Positions 1-6,254 of a stretch of 64,000 bases of DNA are shown piece by piece. Where the stretch lies: contig NZ_CP021431.1 in NCBI RefSeq assembly GCF_002158905.1, positions 3,101,001 through 3,165,000 on the forward strand, given 5' to 3'. Both the position numbers and the translations under genes were made by a program. The stretch is from Yoonia vestfoldensis. GTDB taxonomy: Bacteria > Pseudomonadota > Alphaproteobacteria > Rhodobacterales > Rhodobacteraceae. Under the pieces are notes generated by a model. It searched no databases, was not told the DNA's origin, and saw nothing but the letters and a program-made list of their open reading frames with translations. Each line of letters opens with the position of its first letter. Position 1 is the first letter of the stretch.

Positions 1-1
1 C

Positions 2-1024
2 ATGACCATCACCCGCAACCCGTTTGACGCGGGCGGCTATTCGCTCGCCGAGATGACGCAGGCCATCAACATCCTGCCCAATCTCTATACCCGTCTGGGC
101 CAGCTTGGCCTGTTCCGCTTTCAAGGTGTCACACAGCGCTCTGTTGTCATCGAGCAGCGTGAGGGCGTACTCAGCCTTCTACCATCGGTTCCGCTGGGTG
201 CGCCGGCAACGTTGGGCACGCGCGAGTTGCGGTCCATGCGCAGCTTTAGCCTGCCATGGATCCCGCATGACGACATCATCCTTCCTGGAGATATCCAGGG
301 TGTACCTGCGCTTGGCATGTCAGACATGGCTGACCCATTAACCGAGGTAATGACCGAAAAGCTCACAGTGATGCGGCGTAAACACGCACAGACACGCGAG
401 TACATGGAGATGAATGCGCTGCGCGGTATCGTCAAGGACGGCGCGGGTAGCACACTTTATGATTATTTTGCTGAGTTTGGCCTTGAGCAAATCTCCGTCG
501 ATTTTGCCTTTGGCACAGCCGGCAGCAACATCCAGGCAAAGATCCGCACCGTGCTGCGCGCAATCGAAGATAACCTCATGGGCGAGACCATGAGCACCGC
601 CCATGCACTGGTCAGTTCGGAGTTCTTTGACAAGCTGATCAGCCACCCCAAAACCGAAGACGCCTACAAGTTCTTTTCAGCCTCTGGCGGGCAACCGTTG
701 AGAGACGACATGCGGCGAGCCTTTCCTTTTGGCGGCCTTCTGTTCGAGGAATATAACGGCCGTGCTCCGCTGTCGAACGGCACGACAGAGCGCTTCATTG
801 GTGTGGGCGAAGGGATCGCTTTTCCGCTGGGCACTTTCGATACGTTTACGACCTACGGCGGCCCCGCCAATCTGCTGGAGGCCGCGAATACAGTCGGCTT
901 GCCGCTCTATGCCCGCCAGCAAGTTGATGCCAAGGGGCGTTGGATTGATTTGATGACAGAGGCATCCATCCTACCGGTCAACAAGCGGCCGCGGTTGGCG
1001 ATCCGTTTGCACTCTAGCAACTGA
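2..1024 (+). CDS. Phage major capsid protein (capsid E family)
   Basis: This 340-residue protein begins with the NPFDAGGYSLAEMTQAINIL block typical of the lambda gpE-like major capsid family, and its length is normal for that family. It would form the head shell by self-assembly. The ATG at base 2 is a natural start, although sequence upstream of the window cannot be seen. It is the first gene of a collinear + strand late operon; terminase, portal and protease genes would be expected before base 1. The N-terminal block and the phage tail genes that follow make the call firm. Confidence 0.9.
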   Translation: MTITRNPFDAGGYSLAEMTQAINILPNLYTRLGQLGLFRFQGVTQRSVVIEQREGVLSLLPSVPLGAPATLGTRELRSMRSFSLPWIPHDDIILPGDIQGVPALGMSDMADPLTEVMTEKLTVMRRKHAQTREYMEMNALRGIVKDGAGSTLYDYFAEFGLEQISVDFAFGTAGSNIQAKIRTVLRAIEDNLMGETMSTAHALVSSEFFDKLISHPKTEDAYKFFSASGGQPLRDDMRRAFPFGGLLFEEYNGRAPLSNGTTERFIGVGEGIAFPLGTFDTFTTYGGPANLLEAANTVGLPLYARQQVDAKGRWIDLMTEASILPVNKRPRLAIRLHSSN

Positions 1025-1036
1025 AGCTGAACGGGC

Positions 1037-1381
1037 ATGACGGCATTCGTTGCAGCGCTTGATTTGCTTTTTGCCGATCCGAACCTTTCCACCCCGGCGC
1101 TCTACCAGCAGGCGGGGATCGGGGTGGAACAGCCGCTCCGCGTGATGCGGCGCAGCCCTGACCGCATGGTCGAGTTTGGCGCCGCGCGCCTGGTCAGTGA
1201 CAGCGTGGTTCTGGATGTCCGTGTGAGCGATTGTCCGGAACTGGCCGCAGGGGATCGGTTCGAGATCGCAGGCGAGATCTTTGTGGTGCAAGGCACGCCG
1301 AAGCGCGACCGCGAGCGGCTGGTCTGGACGGTGGAGTTGCTGCCATGGTGGCCTGACCCGCATGCTGATGTCACGGGCTAA
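1037..1381 (+). CDS. Phage head-tail joining protein
   Basis: A 114-residue protein 12 bases after the capsid gene. Its size and position (capsid, connector, tail completion) fit a small head-tail joining protein of the lambda gpFII kind, which caps the filled head and receives the tail. The second half has a beta-rich pattern (VVLDVRVSDCPELAAGDRFEIAGE is characteristic in outline). No catalytic motif is expected. The specific family is inferred from size, composition and synteny. Confidence 0.7.
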   Translation: MTAFVAALDLLFADPNLSTPALYQQAGIGVEQPLRVMRRSPDRMVEFGAARLVSDSVVLDVRVSDCPELAAGDRFEIAGEIFVVQGTPKRDRERLVWTVELLPWWPDPHADVTG

Positions 1382-1603
1382 AGAAGGGGCGCGCGCATGA
1401 TCAGCACCTGATCCGTCAAACATCTTTGGCCTCTATCGTCGCGTTTGTGTCGCTTCATTTGAGGCTTCATTGGGGCAGTAGATCATTTGCGGGGCTCTTT
1501 TGCGTGCTCGCAATACTTTTGAACTGCGCGAGGCGAACGGGATAGATTGACCCAAGCCGCTTGCACCTCGTTTCATTGCACCTTGTCTTGGAAGGGAAAC
1601 CTG

Positions 1604-1801
1604 ATGCGCCAAAAGCTACGAGAAATCCGCTGTGTTTGCGCAAAGGGCCAAGAGGTGCTTGTCATCGAATGGGGCTTTGGCGCCTCTGCGGCGGATCAGA
1701 AATCCAGCCGGGAGTTTCGGTTGGAAGACGGATCACCTGTGAATTACATCGGCAGTGCCTTTGAACACTTTTACACAGGGCAAGTCTTTACGCCGGTCTG
1801 A
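1604..1801 (+). CDS. Small hypothetical protein in the late phage module
   Basis: A 65-residue reading frame starting at an ATG preceded by a GAAGGGA ribosome-binding site. The frame is open further upstream, but no start there has a comparable site. The protein begins MRQKLREIRCVCAKG and has no recognisable domain. It lies in a 460-base gap between the joining protein and the DUF6441 gene, so it may be a small accessory gene. The roughly 220 bases before it show nothing else recognisable. Confidence 0.45.
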   Translation: MRQKLREIRCVCAKGQEVLVIEWGFGASAADQKSSREFRLEDGSPVNYIGSAFEHFYTGQVFTPV

Positions 1802-1840
1802 ACATCATCACCAAGCCCACCGATGTAATTGGACACGACC

Positions 1841-2473
1841 ATGAAACTGAATGTCGCAGCTGTGCCCAATTTGGTGGGCATGATGGCTGCTGAAATCACC
1901 GCTGGTGAAAAGGCCGTCACAAAGGCCGTGGGTGACGCGGGCACCAGCCTCAAAACTGCTTGGCGCGCGCAGATCACGGGAGCCGGTCTTGGCCAACGAC
2001 TTGCACGCACCATCCGCTCGGAGCTCTATCCCAAGGGTCAACCCAGCCTGAATGCCGCAGCACTGGTTTGGTCGCAAGCGCCAGTGGTTGTCGGCGCGCA
2101 TGATACAGGGCCGCTCATTCGCTCTCAGAATGGCTTTTGGCTCGCAATCCCAACAGCGGCCGCGGGTAAATCCGCGCGCGGTGGGCGCATCACGCCCAGC
2201 GAATGGGAACGCCGGCGCGGGTTGCGGCTGCGGTTTGTTTATCGCCGCAACGGGCCAAGCTTGCTGGTGGCCGAAGGGCGGCTGAATACCCGCGGGGTCG
2301 GCGTGGCCTCGCGGACCAAGACCGGGCGCGGGCTGACCACTGTGCCGATCTTCCTGCTGGTGCGGCAGGTCAAGCTGCGCAAACGGCTCGATCTTGCCCG
2401 CGATGCCAAGGTGGCGCAGGAGCGCATCCCAAGTGCGATTGTGGCAAATTGGGTGGCGCGATTCACATCGTAA
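1841..2473 (+). CDS. DUF6441-type phage protein (tail completion candidate)
   Basis: A 210-residue basic protein whose C-terminal half is rich in Arg and Lys. It resembles the DUF6441 proteins found between head-joining and tail-terminator genes in alphaproteobacterial siphoviruses, the slot filled elsewhere by HK97 gp10-like tail-completion proteins. The ATG at 1841 (MKLNVAAVPNLVG) is preferred to an in-frame TTG four codons earlier. Its 3' end overlaps the convergent acyl carrier protein gene by 11 bases. The role is inferred from position. Confidence 0.6.
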   Translation: MKLNVAAVPNLVGMMAAEITAGEKAVTKAVGDAGTSLKTAWRAQITGAGLGQRLARTIRSELYPKGQPSLNAAALVWSQAPVVVGAHDTGPLIRSQNGFWLAIPTAAAGKSARGGRITPSEWERRRGLRLRFVYRRNGPSLLVAEGRLNTRGVGVASRTKTGRGLTTVPIFLLVRQVKLRKRLDLARDAKVAQERIPSAIVANWVARFTS

Positions 2474-2708
2474 CTTGTGATTTTGCGTCGATTAATATCT
2501 CTAGATCGCCAAGCGTTTTGGTGCTCTCGATGTCGTCATCAAAAATCTCGATATCGAACTCTTTTTCGATGGCCATGGAGATTTCGACGATATCCAGACT
2601 GTCAGCGCCGAGGTCGGCGACAAAAGATGCCTCAGACACAAGGTCGGCTTCATCCATGTTAAACTTTGCGGCAATGACTTTTCTGACGCGCTTTGCTGTG
2701 TCGCTCAT
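2463..2708 (-). CDS. Acyl carrier protein inside the prophage
   Basis: An 81-residue acidic protein with the ACP signature GADSLDIVEI, in which the Ser of DSL would carry 4'-phosphopantetheine. Three helices around that site and overall length match type II ACPs. It is clearly more diverged than a housekeeping AcpP (for example FDIEIFDDDIESTKTLGD after the DSL helix). The start is the ATG with AAGGA about 10 bases upstream; an earlier in-frame start adds nine unlikely residues. It is transcribed against the late operon and overlaps its neighbour's 3' end, as expected for an acquired accessory (moron-like) gene. Its partner enzyme is unknown. Confidence 0.88.
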   Translation of the reverse strand: MSDTAKRVRKVIAAKFNMDEADLVSEASFVADLGADSLDIVEISMAIEKEFDIEIFDDDIESTKTLGDLEILIDAKSQVTM

Positions 2709-2948
2709 TACTTTGTATCCTTTTTGATCACACAAAGGCGCGGCTACACCGTCCTGTTACCTGTTACACGCAAAGCTTTGCCGGAGGATGACGAAATACG
2801 CCTGACTTCTTCGCCACGAATACCATGCTGTTTCCAAAAAATAACGATAAAATATCACATGGCCTGATCGCCAACGTCCGTTGTGTTCAGCGCCCTGCGC
2901 CTGAAGTTGACCACTTCGATTGATTCACAGGTAAAATAAGGTAATCGT

Positions 2949-2977
2949 TTGACAAGCGGTAATTTGCCACGACGATT
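2949..2977 (+). promoter_or_regulatory. Possible promoter for the 3019 gene
   Basis: A perfect TTGACA lies at 2949-2954, with a weak -10-like GACGAT or ACGATT 16-17 bases later. It sits in the 310-base gap between the ACP gene (leftward) and the 3019 gene (rightward). Local AT content is higher than in the phage genes, which fits an independently expressed accessory insert. The -10 match is poor. Confidence 0.35.
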
Positions 2978-3018
2978 GATGCAGAACAGCAAGCAAGCCA
3001 GCCAGCGCGGTATTTGTT

Positions 3019-3531
3019 TTGCCGAAATTCACTCTGGAGTTATCAACAGAGGCGATCAGGCTGCTGTTCGACTTACATGGGCAACCTTGTGTGATTGGTG
3101 ATGTGACACCGTCAAGCCGACACTTGGACCCTCAAATGGCAGCGTTGCACAGTCTGGCAGCCAGACTATCAAAGCCACCGATTGTGACGACAATTGTGGT
3201 TCCGCGTGAGCATGTTCTTTACAAGACAGTGAACGTCGATCGCGTACAGGACGTCACTACACAAGAGATCGTCGATTACATCTGTGGCGTGACGCAACTG
3301 ACCAAAGATGCGATTTGCGTCGATTGGGTTTTTGCTGGATCTGCGGTACATATTGCTGCGGTCGAGAAGCTAACACTCTTGGAAGCCGGTGAGTTTGCCA
3401 AGCGGCATGGTTTTGTGACGGATGTTTTTACAAGCTACGCTCTGACAGGCCAGTTTCCACGACAGCCGGTGTTCCACGATTCAAATACGCTTAAGCTTCC
3501 GAGTTTCATGCAGCGTCAAAAGCCACGCTAA
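3019..3531 (+). CDS. Short homologue of a Rhodobacteraceae PilM-like / misnamed 'translation initiation factor 2' protein
   Basis: The 170-residue product begins MPKFTLELSTEAIRLL and continues with a pattern familiar from the N-terminal domain of a Rhodobacteraceae protein often mislabelled translation initiation factor 2: VVPREHVLYKTV, a motif around DAICVDW, then an EAGEFAKRHGF helix. That domain looks actin-fold/PilM-like, and the usual protein is much longer. Here only about this domain is present, ending cleanly at a stop. The start is a TTG; no better start is visible. The family call is from memory of the pattern. It sits between the ACP and tail-terminator genes. Confidence 0.5.
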   Translation: MPKFTLELSTEAIRLLFDLHGQPCVIGDVTPSSRHLDPQMAALHSLAARLSKPPIVTTIVVPREHVLYKTVNVDRVQDVTTQEIVDYICGVTQLTKDAICVDWVFAGSAVHIAAVEKLTLLEAGEFAKRHGFVTDVFTSYALTGQFPRQPVFHDSNTLKLPSFMQRQKPR

Positions 3532-3611
3532 CATCAAGACGGCCAGCTGCCTCTAACTTCGACTGTTTTGCCACGACAGCGATGATCGAGCAAAAAGCAT
3601 TGGAAAAATGA

Positions 3612-4037
3612 ATGCCCTCCCGCCGCGAAACCATCCTGACCGCCCTGGCGGACTTGTTGCGCACGGTCCCACATGTGCCGGTGCTGCGCGGCGAGGTGCT
3701 GCCCGAGCGCATCCCGCCTAGCGGTTTGATGATCCTGCGCGACGGCAACCCCGGCGAGCCAGGCGTGACACTGTCGCCGCTGATGTATCATTACCAGCAC
3801 CGCGCGGAACTGGAGGTGATCGTGCAAACGGGTGAGGAGCGTGATGCGCGGTTCGACCGTCTAATCGGGCGCATTGGCGCAGCCGTCTCTGCTGACCGCA
3901 GTTTGCGCGGGTTGTGCGACTGGGTCGAGGCAGAGGCGCCCGAGCCTGTCGATCTGGCTGTCGAGGGAAGTGCCGCCATCAAAGCGGCGATCATCCCGAT
4001 CATTCTGCATTACGCGGCGGGTGATCCGCTCTCTTGA
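3612..4037 (+). CDS. Phage tail terminator-like protein
   Basis: A 141-residue protein placed directly before the tail tube gene (with a bactofilin gene between). It starts MPSRRETILTALADLL and carries a mixed alpha/beta pattern with an ELEVIVQTGEE strand, consistent with gpU-like tail terminators, which cap the growing tail tube and dock it to the head. The ATG at 3612 is chosen; another ATG at 3608 is in a different frame. Its last 28 bases overlap the 3' end of the convergent bactofilin gene. Confidence 0.7.
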   Translation: MPSRRETILTALADLLRTVPHVPVLRGEVLPERIPPSGLMILRDGNPGEPGVTLSPLMYHYQHRAELEVIVQTGEERDARFDRLIGRIGAAVSADRSLRGLCDWVEAEAPEPVDLAVEGSAAIKAAIIPIILHYAAGDPLS

Positions 4038-4432
4038 TCTGGTTTTTGGGCGGATCGAGAGGTGACATGGCCCTCAATCATTGCTCCAGGTTCAATGACC
4101 AGCTTTTGTGTGACAATATCGGCCGTCACTTGTGCGGAGGTCTTGAGTGTCACTGAGATGGCCGAGATTGTGCCTTCGAGATGACCCTCAATTGTCACAT
4201 TGCGGGCGCGGACATTGCCCTTGATTTTGCCAGTCCTGGCAAGAACCAATGTTTCAACGGTGAGATCGCCTTCAAAAGAGCCAGCTACGTCAAGAATGCC
4301 TTCACTGGTTAATGTACCATTTACGGTGATGTCCTCATGCAGCACGGATCGTCGGCCATTACCGGCTGCTGCCTCGGCGCCGGCTAGCGAAGCAGGTGTT
4401 TTATCAGCAGAGTTTTGTAGATTGGCAAACAT
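4010..4432 (-). CDS. Bactofilin (polymer-forming cytoskeletal protein)
   Basis: A 140-residue protein with a short disordered N-terminus followed by the repeated beta-helix turns of bactofilins: INGTLTSEG-like, VAGSFEGDLTVETLVLARTG, VRARNVTIEGHLEGTI and ADIVTQKLVIEPGAMIEG. Bactofilins polymerise without nucleotide and scaffold cell-wall and polar proteins. Length and domain arrangement are normal. It is encoded against the late operon between the tail terminator and tail tube genes, with a convergent overlap of 28 bases. A host-derived accessory gene carried by the prophage is the simplest reading. Confidence 0.9.
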   Translation of the reverse strand: MFANLQNSADKTPASLAGAEAAAGNGRRSVLHEDITVNGTLTSEGILDVAGSFEGDLTVETLVLARTGKIKGNVRARNVTIEGHLEGTISAISVTLKTSAQVTADIVTQKLVIEPGAMIEGHVTSRSAQKPDQESGSPAA

Positions 4433-4621
4433 AGATCTGACAGCCTTCTAAAAGTCTTGGCCTAAGTGTTTGCATTTCTACGCAGCGGTCAAGCGGGCAA
4501 AACGATTATGGCTTATTCGCAAAATCTTTGAGGCCCAGTTGCGCGACCACGCCGCGTTCTGATTGCCGGTGCAATCGCGTGCCAGACGACACGGACAATG
4601 CAGTGAGAAAAGGAGTTCACA

Positions 4622-5563
4622 ATGGCAAGAGCCCAAGGGGCGCGGGCGCAGATGGCGCTTGCGTTCGAGACGACTTATGGCACGCCGCCAGCGAGCGGCT
4701 ATACCAAAATGCCCTTTGCAAGCACAACGCTGGGGGCTGAACAGCCGCTGCAGACCTCGGAACTCTTGGGCTACGGCCGCGACCCGCAGGCACCGATCAA
4801 GGATGCTGTGACGGCGGATGGCAATGTGGTGGTGCCGATCGACACGGAAGCGTTCGGGTTCTGGCTGAAGGCAGCTTTTGGAGCGCCGACAACCACGGGC
4901 GCCGAGGCCCCCTACAGCCACGAGTTCCGTTCCGGAAGTTGGGCTCTGCCGTCGTTCTCGGTCGAGACGGCCATGCCTGAGGTGCCCCGCTTTGCGATGT
5001 ATTCCGGCTGCATGGTGGACAGCCTCAACTGGCAGATGGCGCGATCAGGCTTGCTGACAGCCACGGCCAGCATCGTGGCCCAGGGCGAGGCGATCGCCAC
5101 GACCAGTGCGGCAGGGACGCCTTCCAATATCGCGCTGAAGCGCTTCGGGCATTTCAACGGGGCGATCACGCGAAACGGTTTGAACATCGGGAACGTGGTC
5201 TCGGCCGACCTGACCTATGCCAACAATCTCGACCGCATCGAGACCATCCGAGCGGATGGCAAGATCGATGGGGCGGACCCTTCCATCGCCGCCCTGACGG
5301 GTAATGTTGTCGTGCGTTTCGCCGATCAGACGCTGGTGACCCAGGCAATCAATGGCGCGGCTTGCGAACTTGCATTCTCCTACACGCTGCCCACCGGTGA
5401 GAGCCTGACCCTCACCGCGCATGCCGTTTATCTGCCACGGCCGCGAATAGAAATCTCCGGCCCGCAGGGCGTGCAAGCGACCTTCGACTGGCAGGCTGCC
5501 AGCGACCCAGGTCTTGGCCGGATGTGCACCGTCACCCTTACAAATGACCGCGAGGTTTACTGA
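4622..5563 (+). CDS. Phage tail tube protein
   Basis: A 313-residue protein that would polymerise into the inner tube of a long non-contractile tail. It opens with MARAQGARAQMALAFETTYGTPP, ends with an FDWQAASDPGLGRMCTVTLTND region, and is immediately followed by the tail assembly chaperone and tape measure genes, the invariant order for siphoviruses. A GAAAAGGAG-type ribosome site precedes the ATG. The large size suggests two tube-fold repeats or an added Ig-like domain. Confidence 0.85.
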   Translation: MARAQGARAQMALAFETTYGTPPASGYTKMPFASTTLGAEQPLQTSELLGYGRDPQAPIKDAVTADGNVVVPIDTEAFGFWLKAAFGAPTTTGAEAPYSHEFRSGSWALPSFSVETAMPEVPRFAMYSGCMVDSLNWQMARSGLLTATASIVAQGEAIATTSAAGTPSNIALKRFGHFNGAITRNGLNIGNVVSADLTYANNLDRIETIRADGKIDGADPSIAALTGNVVVRFADQTLVTQAINGAACELAFSYTLPTGESLTLTAHAVYLPRPRIEISGPQGVQATFDWQAASDPGLGRMCTVTLTNDREVY

Positions 5564-5565
5564 CC

Positions 5566-5928
5566 ATGCTACGCTTGAATCTATCCACTGAGCCGCGCTG
5601 GCTCGAGTTGGGTCACGGCGTCCGCCTGTTGGTCGAGCCGCTGACCACCGCCATCATGCTGGCAGCACGGAGCGATCCGGCGATCATCGCCGCAGCAGCG
5701 GATGCTGAAGGTAGTGCCTCCAACGATGATCTCGCGCGTATCGTGGCCAAAGCAGTGGCGCGCATCGTCGTGAAGGATTGGGAGGGTGTGGGCGATGAGG
5801 ACGGCGTGCCAATGGCTATCTCGCATGACGGCATCGATGCCCTTCTGGAGCTCTGGCCGATCTTCGAGGCCTTCCAGACCACATATATCGCAGGCGCGCT
5901 GATACTGGATGCGGAAAAAAACGCCTGA
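5566..5928 (+). CDS. Tail assembly chaperone, short form (gpG-like)
   Basis: This 120-residue protein starts two bases after the tail tube stop and lies before the tape measure gene, which is the gpG slot. Such chaperones bind the tape measure and guide tube polymerisation. The frame ends in GAA AAA AAC GCC TGA, which contains a correctly phased slippery heptamer four codons before the stop, so the short form is probably accompanied by a longer frameshift product (see the 5922-6254 entry). Confidence 0.8.
   Translation: MLRLNLSTEPRWLELGHGVRLLVEPLTTAIMLAARSDPAIIAAAADAEGSASNDDLARIVAKAVARIVVKDWEGVGDEDGVPMAISHDGIDALLELWPIFEAFQTTYIAGALILDAEKNA
5916..5922 (+). other. Slippery heptamer A AAA AAC for -1 ribosomal frameshifting
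   Basis: Seven A residues followed by C give A AAA AAC, phased exactly as X XXY YYZ relative to the 5566 frame (codons AAA AAC). A -1 slip here leads into an open frame of 110 codons that has no start of its own and ends inside the first codons of the tape measure gene. This matches the lambda G/GT arrangement. Confidence 0.85.
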
Positions 5929-6254
5929 CCGCTCTCGCCGACTGGGAGTTCGGCGGGGGCAGTGAGTATTGCACAGCGTGTCCCTCCGTTTGCGCGGAAT
6001 GCCCGCGCAGCCTGCATGCGCCGCGAACACTTGAGGGCTGGCAGACCTGGGATCTGGTTCAGCGGCTGGGCGGACAGGTGCGGGTTGCTGGTGGGGCGAG
6101 CGGCGGCGCTGTGCTCGGCTGGGATATGGCTGCTGCCCTGCAACTCGGGGCGGCCCTTGGGCTCTCGCCCCTGATCATCGCAGAACTCCTGCCGCCGATT
6201 GAGGCGGTGATGGTGCGCAAAACCAACCAAGAGATTGAACACAACCATGGCTGA
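5922..6254 (+). CDS. Frameshift extension of the tail assembly chaperone (T domain)
   Basis: In the -1 frame, 110 codons run without a stop from the slippery site to a TGA at 6252, overlapping the tape measure start at 6247. Joined to the 119 codons before the slip, the product would be 229 residues, the counterpart of lambda gpGT. The extension contains a four-cysteine cluster (YCTACPSVCAECP) that could bind a metal, then a GWQTWDLVQRLGGQ segment and a hydrophobic LSPLIIAELLPPIEAVM helix. A stand-alone gene is unlikely because no start codon with a ribosome site opens this frame. Confidence 0.8.
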   Translation, partial: RLTALADWEFGGGSEYCTACPSVCAECPRSLHAPRTLEGWQTWDLVQRLGGQVRVAGGASGGAVLGWDMAAALQLGAALGLSPLIIAELLPPIEAVMVRKTNQEIEHNHG

